A stretch of 64,000 bases of DNA, taken from contig JBBART010000004.1 in NCBI GenBank assembly GCA_040399685.1, forward strand, positions 62,001 through 126,000, given 5' to 3'. Below, piece after piece: positions 16,929-25,988 of the stretch. This stretch comes from CAIQQQ01 sp040399685 (GTDB lineage: Bacteria; Pseudomonadota; Alphaproteobacteria; Acetobacterales; Acetobacteraceae). Under the pieces are notes generated by a model. The model was given only the letters and a program-made list of their open reading frames with translations, made no database searches and was not told the origin of the DNA. Each line of letters opens with the position of its first letter. Positions within the stretch are counted from its first letter, which is position 1. Position numbers and translations under genes: made by a program.

Positions 16929-17195
16929 TTAAGGCTGGCGCGGTTTGGCGCGGGACTTGCGCGGCTTGCGTTTGGTCTTGGCTTTGGCCGCTGCCATACG
17001 GCGGCGCCAGGCGGCATGGGCGCGCAGGGCGAGCCAGAGGATAACGAGCAAAGCCAGCGCCAGCGCCAGCCAGCGGGAGCGCACGCCGCAGTTTCCTGTG
17101 GCGCAAAAATAGCCCAGTTGCGCCACGGCCACCGGATCGAGGATCAGGAGGGCCAGGAACACCAGACCTGCGATGGTGAACACGACAAGCTGCAT
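16929..17195 (-). CDS. small two-helix membrane protein with basic tail
   Basis: The 88-residue protein has two hydrophobic segments (about residues 3-30 and 43-60) joined by a loop with two cysteines (FCATGNCGVRS). A very basic tail follows (RRRMAAAKAKTKRKPRKSRA). The ATG at 17195 begins the first helix directly. I do not recognise a family. The two loop cysteines could form a disulfide if the loop faces the periplasm, and the lysine/arginine-rich tail would be cytoplasmic by the positive-inside rule. It is divergent from alr. Confidence 0.6.
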   Translation of the reverse strand: MQLVVFTIAGLVFLALLILDPVAVAQLGYFCATGNCGVRSRWLALALALLVILWLALRAHAAWRRRMAAAKAKTKRKPRKSRAKPRQP

Positions 17196-17319
17196 GGCGC
17201 TGTTATACCGGCATCGCCGTGATAAAGCGTGCCTCGTGCGCGGAATGGACCCACACTCACGGGACCGGGCGCGGTTATTGCACCGATGTTCGCGACATTT
17301 TTGTCGGGTTGAGGAATTC

Positions 17320-18468
17320 ATGCGGATGGACGGGAATGTGCGCGGGGTGGCCGTGGGGCCATCCGATGCGGATCACATGGGGATCGGTCACACCGGCGGG
17401 CTGCTGACCATCGATCTTGATGCGGTTCGCGCCAATTACCGGCTGTTGCGCGGAAAGCTACGGGGCGCCGAATGCGGCGCTGTGGTGAAGGCGGATGGCT
17501 ATGGGTTGGGCGCTGGCCTGGTGGCGCGGGCGCTGCTTGGGGAGGGCTGCCGGACATTCTTCACGGCCCATCTGGACGAGGCGTTGGCGTTGCGTCCGCT
17601 TGTGTCGGCAGAGGCGCGGATTGTGGTGCTGCATGGCTCCACACCGGGGTCTGAGTCGGCTTTCGAGGCGCATGGCGTTATTCCGGTGCTGAACAGCCCC
17701 GAGCAGGTCGCGGCCTATGCCGGTCTGGCGCGGACGCTGGGGCGGCGGCTGGTGGCGTGGTTGCAGGTGGATACCGGCATGGCGCGGTTTGGCCTGTCCG
17801 AGCCGGAGTTGGATGCGTTGCTGGCGCAGCCGGGGCAGATGTCGGGGTTGTCGCTGGAAGTGGTGATGAGCCATCTGGCATGTGCGGATGATCCGGATCA
17901 TGCGGCCAACGCGGCGCAGCTTGCGTGTTTCGGGCGGATGCGGGCGCGGTTTCCGGAGGCCAGGGCCAGCCTGTCGGCGTCCAGCGGGATATTCCTGGGG
18001 TCGGCGTTTCACTTCGATATCGTGCGGCCCGGGGCGGCTTTGTATGGCGTGAATCCGCAGCCGGGGCGGGTTAATCCGCTGGCATCGGTGGTGCGGCTGC
18101 AAGGGGTGGTGATGCAGACGCGGCAGGTGCCGGCGGGCACGCCGATCGGGTATGGGCACACCCGCGTGGCCGCGCGTCCTTCGCTGTTGGCCACCATCGC
18201 GGTCGGTTATGCGGACGGGTTTCTGCGCAACACCGGGGCAGACGGCGCTGTGTTCCTCGGCGATGCGCGGCTGGGCTTGATGGGGCGGGTGTCGATGGAC
18301 AGCATCATCGTGGATGCGACCGGGCAGGAGGTTCAGGTGGGCATGTTGGTCGATCTGATCGGGCCGCATCATGACATCGATGCTGTGGGCGCTGCCGCAG
18401 GCACCGTGGGCTATGAAATTCTCACCAGCCTGCGGCACCGGTATGCACGTCGGGTTTTGGGCGGGTAG
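17320..18468 (+). CDS. alr: alanine racemase
   Basis: The 382-residue PLP enzyme interconverts L- and D-alanine for peptidoglycan. The PLP lysine is Lys57 in AVVKADGYGLG. The family motifs FDIVRPGAALYGVNP, PIGYGHTRVA (catalytic tyrosine region) and IAVGYADGF are all present. The start at 17320 follows GAGGA at good spacing; in-frame sequence further upstream does not look coding. It sits alone between a divergent small membrane protein gene and the convergent fahA. Confidence 0.95.
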   Translation: MRMDGNVRGVAVGPSDADHMGIGHTGGLLTIDLDAVRANYRLLRGKLRGAECGAVVKADGYGLGAGLVARALLGEGCRTFFTAHLDEALALRPLVSAEARIVVLHGSTPGSESAFEAHGVIPVLNSPEQVAAYAGLARTLGRRLVAWLQVDTGMARFGLSEPELDALLAQPGQMSGLSLEVVMSHLACADDPDHAANAAQLACFGRMRARFPEARASLSASSGIFLGSAFHFDIVRPGAALYGVNPQPGRVNPLASVVRLQGVVMQTRQVPAGTPIGYGHTRVAARPSLLATIAVGYADGFLRNTGADGAVFLGDARLGLMGRVSMDSIIVDATGQEVQVGMLVDLIGPHHDIDAVGAAAGTVGYEILTSLRHRYARRVLGG

Positions 18469-18471
18469 AGT

Positions 18472-19740
18472 TCAGGTCAGCGCCGGCAGGATTGTGCCGG
18501 TGCAGGGGCCGAAGCCGATGCTCACGAAGCCGTCGCGGCGGGCGCGGGCGTAGATCTGGACGGTGTCGCCGTCTTCCAGGAAGCGGCGGGTTTCGCCGGA
18601 TTGCAGGGTGATCGGCTGGCGGCCGCCATGGGAGAGTTCGAGCAGCGAGCCGGCGCTGTCGGGCGTGGGGCCGGACAGGGTGCCGGTGCCGAACAGGTCG
18701 CCGGACCGCAGGTTGCAGCCGCCGCTCGCGTGGTGCGTCACCATCTGCGCGACCGTCCAGTACATGTGCTGTGCGTGGCCGTTCGACAGGCGATGCGGCG
18801 GCAGGTTGGCCGCACGCAGGCCCGAAGTGAGCAGGGTGGCTTCCAGTTGGAGGTTCAACGCGCCGCTGGCTTGATCATCGGCATCGAGCAGGTAGGGCAG
18901 CGGGGTGGGGTCGCCCTCGGGGCGCGGGGGTTGCGCCAGGCGGAACGGCGCCATCGCCTCGGGGGTGATGATCCAGGGCGAGATGGTGGTGCAGAAGCTT
19001 TTGCCGAGGAACGGGCCGAGGGGCTGGAATTCCCAGCCTTGGATGTCGCGCGCCGACCAGTCGTTCAGCAGGCAGAAGCCGGCGATGTGCGACGCGGCGC
19101 TGTCGATGGGAATTGCGGTGCCGAGCGCGTTGCCGGGTCCGATCCAGACGCCGAGTTCGAGTTCATAATCAAGGTTGCGGGACGGGCCGAAGCTGGGCTC
19201 GGTGGCTGATCCCGGTTTGCGCTGGCCGTTTGGGCGGCGAATATCGGCGCCGGAGGGGCGCACCGAGGAGGCGCGGCCGTGATAAGCCACTGGGAGGTGC
19301 TTGTAGTTCGGCCCCAGCGGCGCGTCTGGCCGCAGCATCTTGCCCACATTCATGGCGTGATGGATGCCGGCGTAGAAATCCGTGTAGTCGCCGATCGCCA
19401 TCGGCAGATGCAGCGTGCAGGCGGCGGCTTCGTGGAGAAATTCCGGGTGCGGCGGCGATCCGGCCGCCAGGAAATCCGACACGGCCAACCGCAAGGCGGC
19501 GCGGGGTTCGGCGCCGAGGGCCAGAAATGGCGCGAGGGTCGGGCCGGTGGTGGCCTCGTTGGGCGGCAGGGCGGCGAGGTCGAGAATCAAATCGCCGATG
19601 GCAACGCCGCAGCGTGGGGGCGCGCCTGGGGGGCAGAAGACGCCCAGCGGCAGATTCTGGATGGGAAAATCCAGATGGCCGTTGGCGGATTCGACCCAGC
19701 TGGTGCGAAGCGGATCGTGCGTGCGGTCAAGTGCCGTCAT
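18472..19740 (-). CDS. fahA: fumarylacetoacetase
   Basis: The 422-residue protein covers the full fumarylacetoacetate hydrolase: an N-terminal SH3-like region (NLPLGVFCPPG) and the C-terminal FAH fold with YTDFYAGIHHAMNVG, LNDWSARDIQGWEFQPLGPF and GDLFGTGTLSGP. It splits fumarylacetoacetate into fumarate and acetoacetate, the last step of tyrosine/homogentisate breakdown. Maleylacetoacetate isomerase and homogentisate dioxygenase genes are not adjacent. It lies six bases downstream of an MFS transporter gene on the same strand, so the two are probably cotranscribed. It is convergent with alr with a 3-base gap. Confidence 0.94.
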   Translation of the reverse strand: MTALDRTHDPLRTSWVESANGHLDFPIQNLPLGVFCPPGAPPRCGVAIGDLILDLAALPPNEATTGPTLAPFLALGAEPRAALRLAVSDFLAAGSPPHPEFLHEAAACTLHLPMAIGDYTDFYAGIHHAMNVGKMLRPDAPLGPNYKHLPVAYHGRASSVRPSGADIRRPNGQRKPGSATEPSFGPSRNLDYELELGVWIGPGNALGTAIPIDSAASHIAGFCLLNDWSARDIQGWEFQPLGPFLGKSFCTTISPWIITPEAMAPFRLAQPPRPEGDPTPLPYLLDADDQASGALNLQLEATLLTSGLRAANLPPHRLSNGHAQHMYWTVAQMVTHHASGGCNLRSGDLFGTGTLSGPTPDSAGSLLELSHGGRQPITLQSGETRRFLEDGDTVQIYARARRDGFVSIGFGPCTGTILPALT

Positions 19741-19746
19741 CTTTTT

Positions 19747-21138
19747 TTAGGTCCCGGGACGTTTGGTGGCCAACAGCCGGAGCAGACTGGCACCGCTTGC
19801 GGCGGCAGCAAAGGCGCATCCGAGCCACATCGCCAAGGCTGGCCCGCGCACGTCCGATATTGCAAAGCAAACCGCCACCAGGGCAGCGCCTGTGGCTTGC
19901 CCTGTCATGCGGGCCGTGGCCACGATGCCGCTGGCGCCGCCGCTGCGGGCGGGTGGGGCGCTGGACATTAGCGCCTTCAGATTGGGCGCCTGGAAGAAGC
20001 CGAACCCGCCGCCGCACAACAACAACCGCCAGACGATATCGAACGTTGACGGATCGGCCGGCAGCATCGCCATCGAGGCCATGCCGAGGGAGAGCCCCAG
20101 CAACCCCGCGCCGCCGAGCAGGCCGGTGGAATAGCGGTCGGCCAGTCGCCCGGCGATGGGAGCCATCAGCGCCACGATGGCGGGCCACGGCGTCATCAGG
20201 AAGCCGGCTTCCACCTGGCTGCGGCCCAGCCCGTGCTGGAACAGGAACGGCAGCGCCACGAAGGCCAGGCCTTGGGCTGCGAAGGAGCACACCGATGTCA
20301 GTGCCGACAGGGCGAACATCGGCACGCGGAACAGGTCCAGCGCCAGCATCGGCGCGGGGTGGCCGATCTGGCGGCGCAGCAGTGCCACGCAGCAGGCGAT
20401 GGCGGCCCCCCATTCCAGCCCGACTTCGATCCAGGACGCGCCATGGCCGACGGCGTCGATGCCGAAGATGAACAGCGAGAACATCGCCGCACTCAGCAGG
20501 GCGGCCACCCCATCGAAGCGATGTCCGGCGCGGCTGGTGGCGGGCAGGGTGCGCCAGGCGATGGCGAGGGCCACCAGTCCTGTCGGCACGTTGATCAGAA
20601 ACAGCCAATGCCACGATGCCACTGACAGGATGGCGGAGGCCAAGGTGGGGCCGGCGGTGAAGGACAGGCCCACCGTGAGGGCGTTGATGCCGACGCCACG
20701 GCCCAGCAAGGCGGCGGGAAAGATGCTGCGGATCAACGCGAGGTTGACGCCGGTGATCGCGGCCCCGCCCAGCCCTTGCAGCACCCGCGCTGCCGTCAGC
20801 ATCGGCAGCGACCCCGCCAGCCCGCAGGCCAGCGACGCCAGCGTGAAAACCACAAGTCCCGCGAGGTAGATCCGCCGGTAGCCGATGATCTCGCCCAAGG
20901 CCGCCAACGGCAGCAACGCCGCCACCATCGCCAACTGATAGGCGCTGACCACCCAGATCGACGCCGCCGCGTTGGTGGCGAGGTCGGCCGCGATGGTCGG
21001 CAGGGCGGTGTTGGTGATGGCCGCGTCCAGCGTTGCCATGGAGACGGAGGTGAGAACGGCGATCAGTGCCGCCCGGCGTTGCGGCGCGGGAAGCCCATCG
21101 CCCGCTTGGAGTGGGGCGTGTGCGAGTGGAGGCGGCAT
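19747..21138 (-). CDS. MFS transporter, DHA2 (EmrB/QacA) type
   Basis: The 463-residue membrane protein has the 14-helix layout of drug:H+ antiporter family 2. The first helix region is TLDAAITNTALPTIAADL, motif A appears as LGEIIGYRRIYLAG, and motif C-like glycines appear in GLSFTAGPTLASAILS. It probably exports small organic molecules by proton antiport across the inner membrane. It lies just upstream of fahA (6-base gap), so transport of an aromatic-acid intermediate is possible but unsupported by sequence. The ATG at 21138 is the first good start. Confidence 0.88.
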   Translation of the reverse strand: MPPPLAHAPLQAGDGLPAPQRRAALIAVLTSVSMATLDAAITNTALPTIAADLATNAAASIWVVSAYQLAMVAALLPLAALGEIIGYRRIYLAGLVVFTLASLACGLAGSLPMLTAARVLQGLGGAAITGVNLALIRSIFPAALLGRGVGINALTVGLSFTAGPTLASAILSVASWHWLFLINVPTGLVALAIAWRTLPATSRAGHRFDGVAALLSAAMFSLFIFGIDAVGHGASWIEVGLEWGAAIACCVALLRRQIGHPAPMLALDLFRVPMFALSALTSVCSFAAQGLAFVALPFLFQHGLGRSQVEAGFLMTPWPAIVALMAPIAGRLADRYSTGLLGGAGLLGLSLGMASMAMLPADPSTFDIVWRLLLCGGGFGFFQAPNLKALMSSAPPARSGGASGIVATARMTGQATGAALVAVCFAISDVRGPALAMWLGCAFAAAASGASLLRLLATKRPGT

Positions 21139-21216
21139 GATGGATGTCCAGGAGCGGGTGAGGGACTATGCAGGCCCCGTGCCGGCACCTCAATGTCCAC
21201 CGCGCACGGCAGCCAA

Positions 21217-22407
21217 TCAGATCAGGCCGAGATCCTTCGGCGTCACGCCGGGAAACACCTGATCGAGTTGCACCGGGTTAAGGCCATACATCCGGGTCAG
21301 CAGGCCGCCGAACAGGGCGCGGTAATCGGTCAGTACCGGAAGGTCGCGGTTCTGGAACAGAGTGGCCTGGGTGATGTCCACCTGATCGCCGGCGATGCGG
21401 CCACCTTTGAGGCCGCCGCCCATGGCCCAATAGATGCTGCCATGGCCGTGATCGGTGCCCTTGTCGCCGTTCTCGCGGAAGGTGCGGCCGAATTCGCTGA
21501 TGACCACCACCACCGTGTCCGCCCAGGCTGCCGGGCCGATCTCCTCGGAGAAGCCGGCCAGGGCGCGGCCGAGTTCGCCGATACGGTCGGCCAGATAGCC
21601 GGTGGCGCCGCCCTGGTTCACATGCGTGTCCCAGCCGCCGACATCGACGAAGCCGAGGTTGAACTGGTCGCGCATCAGCCGGCCGATGCGGCGGGCGGAG
21701 AGTTCGAAGCCTTTGGGCGACACCGCGCCGCGGTGGCCGGCGGCGGCCTGTTCGGAGATGGAGCGGAACACGTCGTCTCGCACCTGAAAGCCTTGCTCGA
21801 CGGCGGCGCCGAGGGCGTGGCCGCGATACATCGAGGTGATCAGCTTCGCCTGCCGGTCATCCACGCCCGGCTTGCTGGCCGAGGCGATGCCGGCGTTGGG
21901 GATGACGGCGTTGCCGCGAAATATCAGCGGCAGCTGCTCGGTGAAGGCGATGGGTTTGGCGGCGGTCAGAACATCGGCGAGGCGGGCCATGAAGCCGGAG
22001 CGGGCGTTGCGCGCGCCTTGCAGGGCTTGGCCCATCTCGATGGTGTCCTGGGTTTCGAAATGGCTGCGCGTGACGTCGTCCGTGCCGGCGAACGGGATGA
22101 AGGCCAGTTGTTTGGCCTGCCAGAGCGGATACAGCGAGGCTCGGAGGGCTGGGTGCAGGCCCCAGCTGGAATCCAGCGCCAGTGCGGCGTTGGGGGTGGA
22201 GTCGTTTGGTCGCGCCACGGCGAGGGCGGGGCGGGACTCGTAGTAGAAGTCGCTGGAAACCGGGATGACGACGTTCGCCGCGTCATACGCGCCGCGCAGG
22301 AACACCACCAGCAGCCGCGCATCGGCCTTCGGCGCGGCCCAGACCCGTCCGGCGAAGGTCAGTGCACCGGCGGCGGCGAAGGTGCTTATGAGATCGCGGC
22401 GCTGCAT
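21217..22407 (-). CDS. DUF1501-family exported protein
   Basis: The 396-residue protein begins MQRRDLISTFAAAGALTFAG, a Tat-like signal sequence (RRDL). It belongs to DUF1501, a sulfatase/alkaline-phosphatase-fold family: FLRGAYDAANVVIP near the start, GGWDTHVNQGG in the middle and SEFGRTFRENGDKGTDHGHG, the strongest family signature. No biochemical role is established for the family. It is encoded 12 bases after a DUF1800 gene; such pairs recur across bacteria, which implies joint function in the periplasm. Confidence 0.9.
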   Translation of the reverse strand: MQRRDLISTFAAAGALTFAGRVWAAPKADARLLVVFLRGAYDAANVVIPVSSDFYYESRPALAVARPNDSTPNAALALDSSWGLHPALRASLYPLWQAKQLAFIPFAGTDDVTRSHFETQDTIEMGQALQGARNARSGFMARLADVLTAAKPIAFTEQLPLIFRGNAVIPNAGIASASKPGVDDRQAKLITSMYRGHALGAAVEQGFQVRDDVFRSISEQAAAGHRGAVSPKGFELSARRIGRLMRDQFNLGFVDVGGWDTHVNQGGATGYLADRIGELGRALAGFSEEIGPAAWADTVVVVISEFGRTFRENGDKGTDHGHGSIYWAMGGGLKGGRIAGDQVDITQATLFQNRDLPVLTDYRALFGGLLTRMYGLNPVQLDQVFPGVTPKDLGLI

Positions 22408-22419
22408 GGTCCTAACTCC

Positions 22420-23937
22420 TCAGTACATGAAGTCAGGCGAGCAGAGGAACAGCGTGTTCCAATCCTGCGGCGACGTTGCGTCTGCCAGGGCGGCGCGGGT
22501 GGGTGCCGCCAGGGTTTGGCGCAGCCGGTCGAAATACAGGGCATTTTGCAGTTGCGGAAATCCGGGCTGGTCTGCCGCATTGGGCTTGTCGGGGCGGAAC
22601 AGGCCGGCGCCGCCGGAGCCTATCTGGCGGGCAACTTCAAAGCGCACCGCCATCTGGCCTGGACCGTTCCAGGCGGCGGCATCGATGGGATAACCGTCGG
22701 GCGTCTCTTTGTTATAGAGCCCTTCGGCCATGCGGTTCAGCCAGTTCTGGGCTGGGGCGGTATTGAGGATCACCCGGTCGTCATAGGCCAGCCGAAGGGC
22801 TGAGATCACGTAATGCACCGGGTCTTTGAAGCGGGCGCTGCTGGTGAAGGCGGGGGTGTGGAACAGCACATCCAGCGTGGCGGCGATGTCGCCATCGGTG
22901 CGCTGGAAGGTGGCGGCCATTTGCTGGACGAGGGAGTCAGGCGGCGGTTCGCCGAGGAAGAAGCTGGCCATTTGATGGGACACGTGGCGTGCGGTGGCGG
23001 GTTCGTGGGTCAGGATGTCCAGCGCTGCGTCGATTTCGGAACGGCCAGCGCCTTTGATGACGTGGCCGAGCAAGGTTTTGTCCCCGTAATCGTGGCGGGC
23101 CGGGTTGAATTCGAACAGGCCGGTATGTTCGTACTGCGATTGCAGTTCGGGTTTCAGCCTTGGTGTGTCCGTGCGCCGCGTGACGCTTTGACCGGTGAGG
23201 ATGCGGGCGAGTTCCTGCACGTCGGCCTGGGTGTAGCCGCTACCGACGCCCATGGTGTGCAACTCCATGATTTCGCGGGCGTAATTCTCGTTGATGTGGC
23301 CCACCGCGTTCTCTGTGTTGTCCAGATAGCGCAGCATCGCCGGATGTCGCATCGTGGCTGCCAGCAGGTCGCGGAAGTGGCCCAGGGCATGTGCACGGAT
23401 GGCGGTTTCCTCATAGTCCGCGAGCATGGGGCGGATGTCGGATTTGTATTGATGGACGTTGAAATGGTTGAACCAGAACCACGTCATCTGCTCGCGCAGC
23501 TGGGCTGGCGAATAGAGGGCGCGCAGGATGTGGCGGGCGGCTGTCTGGCGGGCGAGGTCGGTCATGGCCTGCTGGTAGGCTTGGGCGGCGACCTGTTTTT
23601 CGGCGGGGTCCTGGATCTGTTTGACGGCTTTATCCCGCTCGGCGATGCCGTTCGCCAGTTGGACGAGTGTGCTGTGCGAGATGGCGAGTGCGTCGATCTG
23701 GGCCTGTGCCTGGGGTGGCAGCGTGTCGGCTGCGGTGGGGTGGAGTTGCCACTTGAGCCATTTTTCGCGGCCCATCGCCTGCATCGTGCGAGATGCGGTC
23801 TCGCTGTTGCCCCAGCTGACACGGTTGAGCACCATCATGTCGGCTGCGGACAAAGGCGGTGGCGCCGCCATCGCGGTTGATGCCGCACACAGGATCGTCA
23901 CGATCAGGAAAATATTTGTGAACGTGTTTTTGAGCAT
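22420..23937 (-). CDS. DUF1800-family exported protein
   Basis: The protein has 505 residues from the ATG at 23937, with a signal peptide (MLKNTFTNIFLIVTILCAAS, ending near TAMAAP). The family body shows LNRVSWGNSETASRTMQAMG, then MTWFWFNHFNVH and NENYAREIMELHTMGVGSGY, the most conserved DUF1800 segment. The protein is large and mostly helical, with no known catalytic role. It is the first gene of a two-gene operon with DUF1501. A GTG four codons upstream is an alternative start. The 237-bp AT-rich gap before the divergent sulfate-transport operon probably holds its promoter. Confidence 0.88.
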   Translation of the reverse strand: MLKNTFTNIFLIVTILCAASTAMAAPPPLSAADMMVLNRVSWGNSETASRTMQAMGREKWLKWQLHPTAADTLPPQAQAQIDALAISHSTLVQLANGIAERDKAVKQIQDPAEKQVAAQAYQQAMTDLARQTAARHILRALYSPAQLREQMTWFWFNHFNVHQYKSDIRPMLADYEETAIRAHALGHFRDLLAATMRHPAMLRYLDNTENAVGHINENYAREIMELHTMGVGSGYTQADVQELARILTGQSVTRRTDTPRLKPELQSQYEHTGLFEFNPARHDYGDKTLLGHVIKGAGRSEIDAALDILTHEPATARHVSHQMASFFLGEPPPDSLVQQMAATFQRTDGDIAATLDVLFHTPAFTSSARFKDPVHYVISALRLAYDDRVILNTAPAQNWLNRMAEGLYNKETPDGYPIDAAAWNGPGQMAVRFEVARQIGSGGAGLFRPDKPNAADQPGFPQLQNALYFDRLRQTLAAPTRAALADATSPQDWNTLFLCSPDFMY

Positions 23938-24174
23938 GTGATGCTGCACTTACTTATATTTACAACAAAAGCGTTAATTTAGTGTTTTTATCGAAACGGT
24001 CAGGGGTTTTTAGCTCTCAAGGCAAGCACTATATTCCAGATCCGTGGCGGCATGTGTTTCAAATCGTGTCGTATGAACGATGCCGGCGACATGCACGCGC
24101 TGCGCGAGATCTATGTTAGTGTCACTTATGTCCCGGGCGTTTCCCCGTGCGCGCTTCATGGTCGGAGGTTGTCT

Positions 24175-25170
24175 ATGCGGATCATGCTGGGTGTTGGCGT
24201 TGTGCTGCTTTTGCTGGTGCGTGGAGCGTGTGCGCAAACCACCCTGATGAACGTGTCGTACGACCCGACGCGGGAGCTCTATGCCGAGATCAACAAGGCC
24301 TTTGCCGACTCCTGGCAGCGCGCCGAGGGCCAGTCGATCAGTATTCGCGCCTCGCATGGTGGGTCCGGTGCCCAGGCGCGGGGGGTGATCGAGGGGTTGC
24401 AGGCGGACGTGGTCACGCTGGCGCTGCAATCGGATATCGACGCGATTGCCGATCGGTCTGGGCAGGTGGCGGCGGATTGGCAGTCGAAAATGCCGAATCA
24501 TGGGGTTGCGTATACGTCCACCATCGTTTTCGTGGTCCGGAAGGGCAATCCGAAGAGAATTCACGACTGGGCGGATCTGATCAAGCCGGGGGTGTCCGTG
24601 GTGACTCCCAATCCCAAGACCTCGGGCGGGGCGCGGTGGAATTATCTGGCGGCGTGGGGCTATGCGCTGCGGGCCAATGGCGGGGATGAGGCGAAGGCGC
24701 GGGCGTTCGTGGCGGAGCTGTTCCGCCATGTGCCGGTGCTGGACAGCGGCGCGCGCGGGGCAACGATCAGCTTTGCCCAACGCCGGCAGGGCGATGTGCT
24801 GCTGGCGTGGGAGGATGACGCCATTCTGGCGGTGCGGGAGTTGAAGCCCGGTTCGATGGAGATCGTGGTGCCGTCGGTGAGCATCAAGGCCGAGCCCGTG
24901 GTGGCGGTGGTGGACAAGGTGGTGGACAGCCGCGGTTCTCGGAGGCTGGCGGAGGCGTATCTGCATTTCCTCTATACCCCGGAGGGGCAGGAGATCATCG
25001 CCCGGCATTATTACCGGCCGATTGATCCGGTTGTGGCGGCGAAGCATGCAGGGGAATTCCCGACCATCGAGACCTTCGACATCGATCTGTTCGGCGGCTG
25101 GCGGAAGGCGCAGGCCACGCATTTCGCCGATGGCGGGGTGTTTGACCAAATCTACCAGCCGGGTCGCTGA
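24175..25170 (+). CDS. sulfate ABC transporter substrate-binding protein
   Basis: The 331-residue protein starts at an ATG 6 bases after CGGAGG and has a signal peptide ending near CAQ. It fits the Sbp/CysP family of periplasmic sulfate/thiosulfate receptors: MNVSYDPTRELYAEINKAF at the mature N-terminus, RASHGGSGAQARGVIEGLQ, NPKTSGGARWNYLAAWGYAL and the C-terminal YYRPIDP. It overlaps cysT by one base (TGATG) and heads a four-gene importer operon. Related anions such as molybdate or thiosulfate cannot be excluded, but the NPKTSGGARW motif is typical of sulfate. Confidence 0.93.
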   Translation: MRIMLGVGVVLLLLVRGACAQTTLMNVSYDPTRELYAEINKAFADSWQRAEGQSISIRASHGGSGAQARGVIEGLQADVVTLALQSDIDAIADRSGQVAADWQSKMPNHGVAYTSTIVFVVRKGNPKRIHDWADLIKPGVSVVTPNPKTSGGARWNYLAAWGYALRANGGDEAKARAFVAELFRHVPVLDSGARGATISFAQRRQGDVLLAWEDDAILAVRELKPGSMEIVVPSVSIKAEPVVAVVDKVVDSRGSRRLAEAYLHFLYTPEGQEIIARHYYRPIDPVVAAKHAGEFPTIETFDIDLFGGWRKAQATHFADGGVFDQIYQPGR

Positions 25171-25988
25171 TGCGCGGGCGCGGGCAGGTTCATCGGCTGC
25201 CGGGATTCCGGCTGACGTTGTGGTTCACGGTGATCTACCTCGGCCTGATCGTGGTGCTGCCGCTGACGGGGCTGCTGGCGAAGGCTGTGACGATGCCGTG
25301 GGACGGCGTGGTGGTTGTTCTGGGCAATCCGCGCACGGTGGCGGCGCTTCGCGTCAGCTTTGGCACGGCGGCGATTGCGGCGGTGTTGAATTTGCCGCTG
25401 GGGGTGATGCTGGCCTGGACCCTCACGCGCTATGATTTTCCAGGCCGGCGCATCATGGATGCGCTGGTGGACCTGCCGTTCGCACTGCCGACGGCGGTGG
25501 CGGGCGTGGCGTTGACGACATTGTATCTGGATGATGGCTGGCTGGGCGGACCGTTGGCCCAGGCCGGAATCGCGGTGGCGTTCACGCCGTTGGGCATTGG
25601 CGTGGCGATGGCGTTCGTGGGCTTGCCGTTCGTGGTGCGCAGCATCCAGCCGGTGCTGGCGGCGAGCGCGCGCGATGCCGAGGAGGTGGCGATGACGCTG
25701 GGGGCGTCGCCCTGGCAGATTTTCCAACGGGTGATCTTGCCCACGTTGTGGCCGGCCGCGCTGGCGGGCATGGGCATGGCGTTCGCACGGGCAGTGGGGG
25801 AATACGGCTCGATCATCTTCATCGCCGGCAACCGGCCGATGGTGTCTGAGATCGTGCCGTTGCTGATCGTCTCCAAGCTGGAGCAGTTCGATTATCCGGG
25901 GGCGGCGGTGATTGGAACCGCGATGCTGGTGTTGTCGCTGCTGATCCTGGTTGTGCTGCGGCTGCTGCAACGTGGAGCGAACGCGTGA
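25170..25988 (+). CDS. cysT: sulfate ABC transporter permease CysT
   Basis: The 272-residue inner-membrane protein has about six helices and the permease loop that docks on the ATPase (EEVAMTLGASPWQIFQRVILPTL). Other family marks are LPFALPTAVAGVALTTLY and FARAVGEYGSIIFIAGN. It forms the membrane pore with CysW. It overlaps its upstream and downstream neighbours by single bases, which implies coupled translation. Confidence 0.94.
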   Translation: MRGRGQVHRLPGFRLTLWFTVIYLGLIVVLPLTGLLAKAVTMPWDGVVVVLGNPRTVAALRVSFGTAAIAAVLNLPLGVMLAWTLTRYDFPGRRIMDALVDLPFALPTAVAGVALTTLYLDDGWLGGPLAQAGIAVAFTPLGIGVAMAFVGLPFVVRSIQPVLAASARDAEEVAMTLGASPWQIFQRVILPTLWPAALAGMGMAFARAVGEYGSIIFIAGNRPMVSEIVPLLIVSKLEQFDYPGAAVIGTAMLVLSLLILVVLRLLQRGANA

